From Salinicoccus luteus DSM 17002 (GTDB taxonomy: Bacteria; Bacillota; Bacilli; Staphylococcales; Salinicoccaceae): DNA of 64,000 nt. Positions 8,866 to 17,752 of the stretch are shown one piece after another. Under the pieces are notes generated by a model. The model searched no databases and was not told the origin of the DNA. It saw only the letters and a program-made list of their open reading frames with translations. Within the stretch, counting starts at the first letter, position 1, and each line of letters begins with the position of its first letter. The stretch is taken from positions 62,001-126,000 of the forward strand of contig NZ_JONV01000010.1 in assembly GCF_000712035.1 (NCBI RefSeq), in the 5' to 3' direction. The translations under genes and the position numbers were made by a program.

Positions 8866-9438
8866 TGTTTCGTATGTTCTTATTTCAATTGGTTCGTATG
8901 TTTCAAAGCTTTTCAATATTTCATTGGCATCATCCCCGATGAAAAGTTGGCCCATATACTTTTCATCCAGAAATCCTTCTTCAATCAATTTTTCGAAAAG
9001 GTGGGTGAGTGCATCAAAGAAATTATTGACATCCAACAGCCCAATCGGTTTTTTCTGGAGTCCAATCTGTCCCCAGGTGAACATTTCGAAAAATTCCTCC
9101 ATTGTTCCGGCGCCTCCGGGCAACGTAATGATGGCATCGCCGAGCGTCTCCATCCTTGCTTTTCTTTCATGCATACTCTCTACGACTTCCATATGCTGGA
9201 CTTTGGGATGTGCCATTTCACGGTCTACAAGGAATTGGGGGATGACACCTGTCACAGTGCCACCTTTTGAGAGTGCTCCATCAGCCACAGCCCCCATCAG
9301 TCCCACAGCCCCGCCGCCAAAGATGATGCCGATTCCTTTTTCTGCCAATAGTTGGCCGAGCGCATAGGCACGTTCTTCGTATACCGGGTCACCTCCCGTG
9401 TGTGCACCACAGAATATGGTGATATTGTTGATTTTCAT
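8848..9438 (-). CDS. LOG family protein (nucleoside 5'-monophosphate phosphoribohydrolase type)
   Basis: A 196-residue Rossmann-fold protein of the LOG/TIGR00730 family, whose members release the base from cytokinin-type or other purine nucleoside 5'-monophosphates. Hallmarks are FGGGAVGLMG, the conserved ERKARM segment, and the signature LPGGAGTMEE (PGGxGTxxE) that forms the active site. The start follows AGAGAGGTG on the minus strand. It lies 43 bases downstream of a hypothetical gene on the same strand and may be co-transcribed with it. Family is clear; the physiological substrate in this organism is not. Confidence 0.85.
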   Translation of the reverse strand: MKINNITIFCGAHTGGDPVYEERAYALGQLLAEKGIGIIFGGGAVGLMGAVADGALSKGGTVTGVIPQFLVDREMAHPKVQHMEVVESMHERKARMETLGDAIITLPGGAGTMEEFFEMFTWGQIGLQKKPIGLLDVNNFFDALTHLFEKLIEEGFLDEKYMGQLFIGDDANEILKSFETYEPIEIRTYETEKRRR

Positions 9439-9481
9439 CGTATGTCACCTCTCTCTATAATAGGGGTCAAAGCTTTGGATG

Positions 9482-10453
9482 CTACTGTTTGTATTGTTTC
9501 CTTCTATGTTTGTTGATTTTCTTTTCAAGTTTCTTTTGTTTCCTGGATTTTCTGATTGCTCCCGGTTCGCCCGTCTTCCTGCCTATAGAGGACATTTGGG
9601 ACTCATGGAGTGAACGATGCTGGTTGAAAAGTGAATCGTCCTGCTCTGCCCTTTTGTTCGGTGCTTCTGCATTTCTTGGGTCCAGAGTGTTCTTGTGCTC
9701 TGTAAACAGTTTTCCGTTCTCGTATTCATCCTCTTCATGCCCTTTTACTTTTTTATCAATCCAGTGGTTGATGTTCTGATTCATGTGGTCCAGCCTTTCC
9801 TGTTCATTGTTGTTTTGATCATGTGACTCTCCCTGGATATCGATATCCAGTCTTTCCTCGTCATCTTCGGACAGGCTTGCCCGGTTGTGCGATTGATCGT
9901 CATCATATTCTGTGGCGATTCCATAATTGTCGGGGTTGGATTTTTTCTCAGCCCGGGTTTCGGGGCTGCTGGTATCCGGTTCTTTATAGTCATCGGATAC
10001 CGTCATTGATTGGGACCTGTCTTCCTCATCCGGCACTGAGCCTGATTGCAGGATTTTTGGCACGGCTATCCTGCTCTCGTTCTGCTCCTTCAGCCGATCC
10101 TTCCTATGCTTCTCCTTTTCCTTCTCAAATTGTTTGAGCAGGGACTCTTCCTGCTTCAAGCTTTGTTCATATTGTTTTTGATCCTTCTTGTAAGTATGCT
10201 GCAGACGTCTGTCGGAAACGACATCACCGACCTTGGAAACCGCCGACTTGCCTGTCTGGTATGTGGATGTGCTTACATTCTTTACCGATTCTGCTGCACT
10301 GCTGCCTTTGTCTTTGGCCACATGGTAGACTGTGCTCGATGTCTCCCCGAGCTTCTGCATGTCGGGATGCTCTTTAATCCGTTTTCTTTCATTAAAAAGA
10401 GGGACGAGTATAACGGGTAGCAGCGTGGCTGCCATTTTCACTTTATCATTCAT
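9482..10453 (-). CDS. Hypothetical charged protein with hydrophobic N-terminus
   Basis: A 323-residue protein that begins with a short hydrophobic stretch (residues 7-20, LLPVILVPLF inside), followed by a Ser/Thr/Lys region and a strongly predicted coiled coil (YKKDQKQYEQSLKQEESLLKQ). The remainder is highly charged and low in complexity, ending in a Lys/Arg-rich tail. This suggests a membrane-tethered, largely disordered cytoplasmic or nucleic-acid-contacting protein, but no domain is recognised. The start ATG follows CTGGAGGTTAG on the minus strand, and a TATTATAAT lies upstream. Confidence 0.6.
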   Translation of the reverse strand: MNDKVKMAATLLPVILVPLFNERKRIKEHPDMQKLGETSSTVYHVAKDKGSSAAESVKNVSTSTYQTGKSAVSKVGDVVSDRRLQHTYKKDQKQYEQSLKQEESLLKQFEKEKEKHRKDRLKEQNESRIAVPKILQSGSVPDEEDRSQSMTVSDDYKEPDTSSPETRAEKKSNPDNYGIATEYDDDQSHNRASLSEDDEERLDIDIQGESHDQNNNEQERLDHMNQNINHWIDKKVKGHEEDEYENGKLFTEHKNTLDPRNAEAPNKRAEQDDSLFNQHRSLHESQMSSIGRKTGEPGAIRKSRKQKKLEKKINKHRRKQYKQ

Positions 10454-10583
10454 TCATCTAACCTCCAGCATCTTCGTATATGATGATTATAATATACCCT
10501 TGGAGATCTTTCATTAAACTGTAAACAAATTCGTTTAAATAACGCAGTGTGAAGGTATGGTTATAATAAATGAGGAGGAATGC

Positions 10584-11273
10584 ATGATGAAAACAATTAC
10601 TGGTCAGATGACGCTTGGTGACGTCGTAACAGAAGTTCCGAAAGCAGGGGATATTTTAAGGAAGCAGAGAATCGATTTTGCCAATGACGGAAACAGGACC
10701 CTGAAGGAAGCTGCCCTTGCCCACCAGCTTCCATTGGAAAACCTGCTATATGAAATCAACCGGGAGGGGTCCGCAAACCAGGATGGCATCGATATAAAAT
10801 ATATGGATGAAGAGAGCATCATCAAATATATACAAAGAAAATATCATGAAGATCTGAAGGATGAGCTTCCAGTACTTGAACCCTATGTGGAAAAGATGGT
10901 CAAGGAGGATGGAAATCTGGAGGATGTGGAAGACATCTTCCTTAATCTGAAGGCAGCGTTGCTCGATCACACCAGGGATGAAGACGATAATGTCTTTCCA
11001 ATGCTGAAATCATTCCTCAACAACCCGTCTGAAGATAGGAGGGAGGCCCTCAAACCCCATATAACTGAGCTTGAGGATGAACACCGCAATGCAGCAGAAG
11101 CTTTCTGGCGTCTTCGGGAACTGACGAAAGATTATACACCATCAGAAGGGGATTCAGGCATCATCCGCTTCGTCTATCAAAGATTGGAAAAGCTTGAAAA
11201 AGGGACCCTCGACCATGTTCACCTTGAGAACAACATTCTTTTCAAAAGGGTGAAGGAAGCGCATTACCAATAA
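10584..11273 (+). CDS. scdA: ScdA/RIC-like iron-sulfur cluster repair di-iron protein (variant N-terminus)
   Basis: Resembles ScdA/YtfE (RIC) proteins that restore Fe-S clusters damaged by nitric oxide or peroxide. The C-terminal hemerythrin-like domain (about residues 75-229) has the usual His/Glu ligands, seen in LLDHTRDEDDNVFP, LEDEHRNAAE and LDHVHLENNILF. The N-terminal ScdA_N-type domain (residues 1-60) is present, but the usual CCGG motif reads ANDG at residues 33-36 (RIDFANDGNRTL). The ATG at 10584 follows ATGAGGAGGAATGC. Its place near a nitrate respiration island fits a role against nitrosative stress, which is inference. 229 residues is close to the family length. Confidence 0.8.
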   Translation: MMKTITGQMTLGDVVTEVPKAGDILRKQRIDFANDGNRTLKEAALAHQLPLENLLYEINREGSANQDGIDIKYMDEESIIKYIQRKYHEDLKDELPVLEPYVEKMVKEDGNLEDVEDIFLNLKAALLDHTRDEDDNVFPMLKSFLNNPSEDRREALKPHITELEDEHRNAAEAFWRLRELTKDYTPSEGDSGIIRFVYQRLEKLEKGTLDHVHLENNILFKRVKEAHYQ

Positions 11274-11275
11274 AA

Positions 11276-11332
11276 AACGCATGAAGACACCCCCGACTTC
11301 CTTTGGGAGCGGGGGTGTCTTCATGTGTTTTG
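11276..11332. terminator. Strong bidirectional terminator
   Basis: Sixteen-base perfect arms (CATGAAGACACCCCCG and its complement) flank a 14-base loop, with A-rich and T-rich sides. It ends scdA on the plus strand and probably phoR on the minus strand. Confidence 0.9.
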
Positions 11333-11378
11333 TGTATTCCTAGTACCGGCGAGTGGCCTCCTAAATACTCATCTACAC

Positions 11379-13160
11379 CTATTCATTCTCCTGCTTCTTT
11401 GGCAGTGTGACGGTGAAGGTTGTACCTTCGCCTTCGCGGCTTTCCACCTCTATCTTACCATGGTGTGATTCTATCAGATGCTTGACTATGGCAAGACCGA
11501 GCCCTGTGCCGCCGGAATGGCGGGAGCGCGCCCGGTCAACGCGGTAGAAGCGTTCGAATATGCGGGGGAGGCTCTCTTCCGGGATGCCGATGCCATCATC
11601 CTGGATGATGAGTCGGACTTTTTCTACATTCTCTTTCAATGAGACTTTGACAGTCCCACCTTCGGCGGTGTAGTTGATGCCATTGCCCACCAAATTGAGT
11701 ATGATCTGTCTGAGACGGTCTTCATCCCCCTGCAGATACACATCTTTCGATGGATCAGGGAGCAGCAGCCTTGTCTTCTTCTCCTCGACGGCCCCCTGCA
11801 GTGTAACGGAGACTTCGTGGACGAGTGCTGTCATATTGACGGTTTCAAGACTCAGCGGCATTTCCTTCTTCTCTATTTTGGAGAGGTTCAGAAGGTCTTT
11901 GATCAGACGGTCGAGCCGTTGGCTTTCATCGTGTATAATCTTGAGGAACTGCCTGGTTGTTTCTTCATCAGTCACTTCCCCACTCATCAGTGTTTCCGAG
12001 AATCCTCTGACGGAGGTGACGGGTGTCTTCAGTTCATGGGAGACGTTGGCGACAAAGTCACTGCGCATCTTTTCCAGCCTTCTTATGTCTGTAATATCAT
12101 GGAGGACGATGATGACCCCCCTCTGCTGCCATCCCTGACCGTAGTAGGGGGCGAGATGGGCATCCATGATGCGTTCCTGAGGATAGTAGGAGTGGACTTC
12201 CTCGTGCACCTTTTCGTTACTTTCCAGGACGGTGCGTATATGCGGACTCAGCGCAAAGCGTTCACCGACTTTTTCATAGGGCTGGCCGATGATCTTGTCC
12301 TTGTGTTGGGAGAGGAACTTTTCCATCGCCGAGTTCAGCAGTACAACTTTTCCGTCCTGGTTGATGAGCATGACGCCGCTCACCATGTTCGAAATGATGC
12401 TCGTGAGCTGCTGTTCATTCTCCTCTATCTCTTTCATCTGCTTCTGAAGGCTGGCGGCAAGTGCATTGATGGAGCGGGAAAGGTCGCCGATTTCTCCTTT
12501 TGGCTCTGTATTCACCCGGCTGCTGTAATCGTTCTCCCTGAGGCGTGAAGTGACGTCCATGATGCTGTCGATGGGTCGTGTGATGCTTCTTGCAAGCATC
12601 GTGCTCGCGATGGCAGCGATGAGGAACATCAGGCCGAGTGCGACCGACAGGCTGAACCATAGCCTGTTCATGGCGTCATCGATGACTTCCAGGGACACCG
12701 AGGTTCTGACTGCCCCTACTGTCTCCCCCTCGGACACAAGGGGAAGGGCAACGTACATCATATTGAAATCCTGGGTGGTGCTGTAGCGGATCGATTCTCC
12801 GAATTCCTCCTCCTGCTGAAGCACATCCTGAATTTCAGGACGATCGAAATGATTGTTCATTTCTCCAGGGTCATTTTCGGAATCGGCAAGGACTTCACCC
12901 CCCGTATCCACAACTGTAAAGCGCATCTGGATCGGCTGTTCGAAGTTTTGGATGAGATCCTGCAGCTCATCCCGTTCAGAGTAGCTGTCTGAGGCCACGA
13001 TGAGCTGTGTGACCATCTGTGCATTTTCAACCAGATGACTGCGTGTCATATCCGTATAGGCATTCTTCAAAAGAGCTGCCAGAAAAAAACCGAGGACGAC
13101 AATCAAAATGAGGATCAGGATGAAGAAGGCGGATGCAATCCTGAACCAGAGGCGCTTCAT
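11379..13160 (-). CDS. phoR: PhoR-type membrane sensor histidine kinase
   Basis: Sensor kinase partner of the adjacent response regulator, 593 residues. Two membrane segments (about residues 8-32 and 168-192) flank an extracytoplasmic sensor domain. They are followed by a HAMP linker, a PAS domain (about 245-350), the phosphorylation box SHELKTPVTS, and an ATPase domain with the N box (NLVGNGINYT), DDGIGIP and GGTGLGLAIV. This architecture matches PhoR/WalK kinases; WalK is encoded elsewhere with other partners, so PhoR is favoured. Its start overlaps the stop of phoP by 4 bases, so the two are translationally coupled. Confidence 0.85.
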   Translation of the reverse strand: MKRLWFRIASAFFILILILIVVLGFFLAALLKNAYTDMTRSHLVENAQMVTQLIVASDSYSERDELQDLIQNFEQPIQMRFTVVDTGGEVLADSENDPGEMNNHFDRPEIQDVLQQEEEFGESIRYSTTQDFNMMYVALPLVSEGETVGAVRTSVSLEVIDDAMNRLWFSLSVALGLMFLIAAIASTMLARSITRPIDSIMDVTSRLRENDYSSRVNTEPKGEIGDLSRSINALAASLQKQMKEIEENEQQLTSIISNMVSGVMLINQDGKVVLLNSAMEKFLSQHKDKIIGQPYEKVGERFALSPHIRTVLESNEKVHEEVHSYYPQERIMDAHLAPYYGQGWQQRGVIIVLHDITDIRRLEKMRSDFVANVSHELKTPVTSVRGFSETLMSGEVTDEETTRQFLKIIHDESQRLDRLIKDLLNLSKIEKKEMPLSLETVNMTALVHEVSVTLQGAVEEKKTRLLLPDPSKDVYLQGDEDRLRQIILNLVGNGINYTAEGGTVKVSLKENVEKVRLIIQDDGIGIPEESLPRIFERFYRVDRARSRHSGGTGLGLAIVKHLIESHHGKIEVESREGEGTTFTVTLPKKQENE

Positions 13161-13855
13161 TCTGCCGGAACCTCAAGCTTATAGCCGAATCCCCGGATGG
13201 TCCGGATGTAGGCCGGGCGTTTCGGGTCGGCTTCGATCTTCTCGCGCAGATGGCTGATGTGCACATCGACGATCCGTGTATCACCATCATAGTGGAAGTC
13301 CCACACCCCGTTCAGCAATTGATCGCGGCTGAGGACCTTGTTCTTATGGTTTGCGAGATAGAGGAGCAGTTCATATTCCTTCGGAGTGAGTACGAGCTGT
13401 TCCCCGCGGGCATATACATCATAAGTATCCGTATGGATTTCGAGTGCCCCGAGCTGGATGACGGCAGATGCGTCATCTGCTGCCTTCTGAGTCTGCGTCC
13501 TTCTCAGTATCGCCTTGACGCGTGCCACTACTTCCCGTGGACTGAAGGGCTTTGTCATATAGTCATCAGCACCGAGTTCAAGCCCCAGTATCTTGTCGAA
13601 TTCCTCATCTTTGGCGGTCAGCATGAGGATGGGCGTATCCACCTTCTCCTGTCTGAGTGTCTTGCAGACATCCATGCCATCCATGCCGGGCAGCATCAGA
13701 TCCAGTACAATAAGATCGGGTTTTTCAGTCAATGAAAGATCGAGGCCCTGCCGGCCGTCCTCCGCTGTCATCACTTCGTATCCGGCCTTCTCCAGATTGA
13801 ATTTCATCAATGTAACGATGGATGGTTCGTCATCCACCACGAGGATCTTATGCAC
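13157..13855 (-). CDS. phoP: PhoP-type response regulator (OmpR family)
   Basis: DNA-binding response regulator of 232 residues. The receiver domain shows VVDDEPS, the phosphoacceptor region LIVLDLMLPGMDG, and the conserved lysine in DDYMTKPFSPRE. The C-terminal winged helix is of the OmpR/PhoB type (LTPKEYELLLYL ... DVHISHLREKIE). A GTG start at 13855 behind GGAAGGAGC is preferred; the ATG six codons upstream has no ribosome binding site. Together with phoR it is expected to respond to phosphate limitation as in other Firmicutes. The operon is divergent from narG. Confidence 0.85.
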   Translation of the reverse strand: MHKILVVDDEPSIVTLMKFNLEKAGYEVMTAEDGRQGLDLSLTEKPDLIVLDLMLPGMDGMDVCKTLRQEKVDTPILMLTAKDEEFDKILGLELGADDYMTKPFSPREVVARVKAILRRTQTQKAADDASAVIQLGALEIHTDTYDVYARGEQLVLTPKEYELLLYLANHKNKVLSRDQLLNGVWDFHYDGDTRIVDVHISHLREKIEADPKRPAYIRTIRGFGYKLEVPAE

Positions 13856-13989
13856 AGTAATAGCTCCTTCCATATATATCAGTTTTTTATATCTAATTAT
13901 CTCAGCCGTTATATTTTACCATGGAGTCACAGAAAATTTGAAAACTTTACATACTTGTCACAATCTTTTTTGGGGGCTTTCGGGAAAAG

Positions 13990-14003
13990 TAGGAATTTCC
14001 CTA
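13990..14003. promoter_or_regulatory. Putative NreC binding site upstream of narG
   Basis: TAGGAATTTCCCTA differs by one base from the TAGGG-N4-CCCTA inverted repeat described for staphylococcal NreC. Twenty-four bases downstream is GATAAT (14028-14033), a plausible -10, with no recognisable -35. This is the layout of an activator-dependent promoter for narGHJI. The assignment of the consensus is from memory of the S. carnosus work; the repeat itself is seen directly. Confidence 0.65.
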
Positions 14004-14080
14004 ATATCATTCTCTCAGGAATAGACAGATAATGGATATATCTTAGAGTCATAGTAGATATTCTGATAGGAGTGGCACAG

Positions 14081-17000
14081 ATGAAGAAATTGTTCGGCCT
14101 GAAATTTTTCGAACCGACGGAAAAATTCAACGGCAACTGGTCAATAATGGAAGACAAGAGCAGGGAATGGGAGAAGATGTACCGGCAGCGCTGGAGTCAC
14201 GATAAAGTCGTGAGGACAACCCACGGTGTAAACTGTACCGGTTCCTGTTCATGGAAGGTTTTCGTCAAGAACGGCATCATCACATGGGAGAACCAGCAGA
14301 CGGACTATCCTTCCTGCGGTACTGATATGCCCGAGTATGAACCGAGAGGATGCCCACGCGGTGCCTCCTTCTCATGGTATGAATACAGCCCGATGCGCAT
14401 CAAATTCCCCTATATGAGAGGCAAGCTGTGGCGCCTCTGGCGGACGGCACTGGAAGAGCAGGATGATCCGATCCAGGCATGGGCAAGCATCGTTGAGGAT
14501 GAAGAGAAGGCGAAGTCCTACAAGCAGGCCAGGGGCATGGGCGGACATGTGCGCGTCACATGGAAGGATGCCACGCAACTGATTGCAGCCCAGCTCATCT
14601 ACACCATCAGAAAATACGGTCCCGACCGCATTGCAGGCTTCACCCCGATTCCGGCAATGAGCATGATCAGTTACGCAGCAGGGTCAAGATTCATTACTCT
14701 GCTCGGTGGAGAGATGCTCAGTTTCTACGACTGGTATGCGGATCTTCCGAATGCTTCCCCTCAAATATGGGGAGAACAGACGGATGTTCCGGAATCAGCG
14801 GACTGGTACAACTCCAACTATCTGATGATGTGGGGATCGAACGTTCCATTGACCCGCACACCGGATGCCCACTTCATGACCGAAGTGAGATATAAGGGGA
14901 CGAAGATCGTTTCCGTCGCACCGGACTATGCGGAGAACGTCAAGTTCGCGGACAACTGGCTCGCTCCAAATCCGGGGACAGATGCGGCAGTCGCACAGGG
15001 GATGACGCATGTCATCCTGGACGAATTCTATCACCAGAGGCAGGAGCCGATGTTCATCGACTATGCGAAGCGCTTCACCGATATGCCATTCCTGATCATG
15101 CTGGATGATTTCCAGGATACATTGAAGGCAGGCAGATTCCTCAGGGAAAGCGATCTGGGCATCGAATCGACACATGCAGAGTGGAAGCCGGTAATCATGG
15201 ATGCCAATACGGATGAGCTGATCGCACCGAACGGTACGATGGGGCAGCGCTGGGAGGACGGCAAGCAGTGGAACCTCACACTCGACCGGGAGGACGGCAC
15301 CGTCATCGATCCGGCGCTCACCGTCGAAGGACATGACGCTGAAGTGATCGAAATCGTCTTCCCATACTTCGACAACGCCGGCAACAGTGTATTCAAACGT
15401 CCGATCGCAGCACGGAAAGTGAAGCTTGCAGATGGCACCGAGCGCTATGTGGCGACGATCTATGACCTGATGACGAGCCAGTATGGCGTCAACCGCTTCG
15501 GCACTGAAAATGAAGCGCGGGGCTACGATGATGCCGAATCCATCTATACACCGGCATGGCAGGAAGAGATTACAGGCGTGAAACAGTCCCTCATCGTCCA
15601 GATCGCCCGTGAGTTTGCACAGAACGCAGTCGATACGGACGGCCGCTCCATGATCATCATGGGTGCCGGCATCAACCACTGGTTCAACTCCGACACCATC
15701 TACAGGGCGATTTTGAACCTCGTGATGCTGTGCGGCTGCCAAGGCAAGAACGGCGGCGGCTGGGCGCATTACGTCGGACAGGAGAAGGTGCGGCCTTATG
15801 AAGGTTGGGGTCATGTCGCATTTGCGAAGGACTGGCAGGCACCACCACGCCAGCAGAATGCAACCAGCTGGTTCTACTTTGCAACAGAGCAATGGAGATA
15901 CGAAGAGGCCGGTGCGGACGCACTGCAGTCTCCGACAGCCGAGAAGATCGACTACAGGCACCCTGCGGACTACAACGTACTTGCAGCACGCCTCGGATGG
16001 CTTCCGAGCTATCCGCAGTTCAATAAGAGCAGTCTCGAATTTGCCAAGGAAGCCGCTGCCAAAGGAGACGACTCCGATCAGGCCATCATCGACCTGGCTG
16101 TCGAACAACTGAAGAATAAGGAAACACGATTTGCGATTGAAGATCCGGGTGCAAAGGAGAACCATCCAAAAACACTGTTCGTCTGGCGCTCCAACCTGAT
16201 TTCATCTTCTGCAAAAGGGCAGGAATATTTCATGAAGCACCTGCTTGGTGCCAAAAACGGCCTGCTCGCCACACCGAACGATGAATTCGTACCTGAAGAG
16301 ATCGAATGGCGGGATGATGTCGAAGGAAAACTCGACCTCATGATCGCACTCGACTTCAGGATGACGGCGACACCAATCTATGCGGACATCATACTGCCGG
16401 CGGCAACGTGGTACGAGAAGCACGACCTGTCAAGTACAGACATGCACCCGTTCATCCATCCGTTCAACCCTGCCGTCGATCCATTATGGGAGTCCAAATC
16501 GGACTGGAACATATTCAAGGACCTGTCGAAAAGATTCACCGACATGGCGAAGGAGCACCTACCGGGCAAACATAAGGATCTTGTCACAGCACCATTGGCC
16601 CATGATACGAAACAGGAGATCGCACAGCCCCTGGGCCATGTGAAGGACTGGTCGAAGGGCGAGGTCGAAGCCATCCCGGGCCAGACGATGCCGGGAATGA
16701 AGATCGTCGAGCGGGACTACACGGAAGTGTATGACAAATTCATCACCGCCGGACCGCAGTTCAAGACGAACATCGGTGCCCATGGCGTTTCCTTCGATGT
16801 GAGCGACCAGTACGAGGAACTGAAGGGCATGCTTGGTGTATACACCGATGGCACAATCAAGGATGGCCTGCCGAAGATGGGCACAGCAAGAAATGTGGCC
16901 GATGTCATCCTCCACGTTGCTTCCTGCTCGAATGGGGAAGTGTCCAGGAAGTCCTATGAAAACCTGCAGAATCAGACGGGCATGCCGCTCACAGATATTG

Positions 17001-17752
17001 CAGCCGAGCGTGAACATGAGAAGATCACATTCAAGAACATTACCGCCCAGCCTCGGGAAGTGCTGCCGACTGCAGTGTTCCAGGGCTACAACAGGCCGGG
17101 CAAACGCTACAGTCCATTCACGATAAATATTGAGCACAACGTGCCGTTCAGAACATTGACGGGACGCCAGTCATTCTATCTGGACCATGACATGTTCCTG
17201 CAGTTCGGAGAGGCGCTGCCGGTCTACAAGCCGACATTGCCGCCGATGGTGTTCGGCACAAGGGACAAGCAGATCAAAGGGGGCGTCGACAGTCTTGTGC
17301 TGAGATACCTGACACCTCACGGCAAGTGGAATATCCACTCCACCTACCAAGACAACCTGCACATGCTGACGCTCTTCAGGGGCGGCCCGACAGTATGGCT
17401 GTCAAGGCTCGATGCAGAAGCGCACGACATCAATGATAACGATTGGCTTGAAGTATACAACCGCAACGGCGTGGTCAACGCACGGGCAGTCGTCTCCCAC
17501 AGAATGCCGAAAGGGACGATGTTCATGTATCACGCACAGGACAAGCATATTGAGATGCCGGGTTCTGAAATTACGGATACAAGGGGCGGCAGCCACAACG
17601 CGCCGACGAGAATACACATGAAACCGACACAGATGATCGGGGGATATGCCCAGACAAGCTACGGTTTCAACTACTATGGACCGATAGGGAACCAGAGGGA
17701 TGTGTATGTGGCAGTAAGAAAAATGAAGGAGGTCAATTGGCTTGAAGATTAA
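14081..17752 (+). CDS. narG: Respiratory nitrate reductase, alpha subunit
   Basis: Molybdenum-containing catalytic subunit that reduces nitrate to nitrite with electrons passed from NarH. At 1223 residues it has the length of staphylococcal NarG. The N-terminal Fe-S motif is visible in THGVNCTGSCSW (His plus Cys ligands) and further Cys in YPSCG. The segment YLMMWGSNVPLTRTPDAHF contains the conserved Asp that coordinates molybdenum. The ATG at 14081 follows ATAGGAGTGGCACAG; a GTG three codons upstream is inside that site. First gene of narGHJI-nreABC; expression is probably driven by NreC from the site at 13990. The enzyme is cytoplasmic, docked to the membrane through NarI. Confidence 0.97.
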   Translation: MKKLFGLKFFEPTEKFNGNWSIMEDKSREWEKMYRQRWSHDKVVRTTHGVNCTGSCSWKVFVKNGIITWENQQTDYPSCGTDMPEYEPRGCPRGASFSWYEYSPMRIKFPYMRGKLWRLWRTALEEQDDPIQAWASIVEDEEKAKSYKQARGMGGHVRVTWKDATQLIAAQLIYTIRKYGPDRIAGFTPIPAMSMISYAAGSRFITLLGGEMLSFYDWYADLPNASPQIWGEQTDVPESADWYNSNYLMMWGSNVPLTRTPDAHFMTEVRYKGTKIVSVAPDYAENVKFADNWLAPNPGTDAAVAQGMTHVILDEFYHQRQEPMFIDYAKRFTDMPFLIMLDDFQDTLKAGRFLRESDLGIESTHAEWKPVIMDANTDELIAPNGTMGQRWEDGKQWNLTLDREDGTVIDPALTVEGHDAEVIEIVFPYFDNAGNSVFKRPIAARKVKLADGTERYVATIYDLMTSQYGVNRFGTENEARGYDDAESIYTPAWQEEITGVKQSLIVQIAREFAQNAVDTDGRSMIIMGAGINHWFNSDTIYRAILNLVMLCGCQGKNGGGWAHYVGQEKVRPYEGWGHVAFAKDWQAPPRQQNATSWFYFATEQWRYEEAGADALQSPTAEKIDYRHPADYNVLAARLGWLPSYPQFNKSSLEFAKEAAAKGDDSDQAIIDLAVEQLKNKETRFAIEDPGAKENHPKTLFVWRSNLISSSAKGQEYFMKHLLGAKNGLLATPNDEFVPEEIEWRDDVEGKLDLMIALDFRMTATPIYADIILPAATWYEKHDLSSTDMHPFIHPFNPAVDPLWESKSDWNIFKDLSKRFTDMAKEHLPGKHKDLVTAPLAHDTKQEIAQPLGHVKDWSKGEVEAIPGQTMPGMKIVERDYTEVYDKFITAGPQFKTNIGAHGVSFDVSDQYEELKGMLGVYTDGTIKDGLPKMGTARNVADVILHVASCSNGEVSRKSYENLQNQTGMPLTDIAAEREHEKITFKNITAQPREVLPTAVFQGYNRPGKRYSPFTINIEHNVPFRTLTGRQSFYLDHDMFLQFGEALPVYKPTLPPMVFGTRDKQIKGGVDSLVLRYLTPHGKWNIHSTYQDNLHMLTLFRGGPTVWLSRLDAEAHDINDNDWLEVYNRNGVVNARAVVSHRMPKGTMFMYHAQDKHIEMPGSEITDTRGGSHNAPTRIHMKPTQMIGGYAQTSYGFNYYGPIGNQRDVYVAVRKMKEVNWLED

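Noticed and set aside
14795-16165. A 456-codon open frame on the minus strand opposite narG
   Set aside because: It follows the codon structure of narG in the opposite strand, has no ribosome binding site and resembles no known protein. Similar antisense frames opposite narK, moeB, pabB and ribBA were rejected for the same reason.
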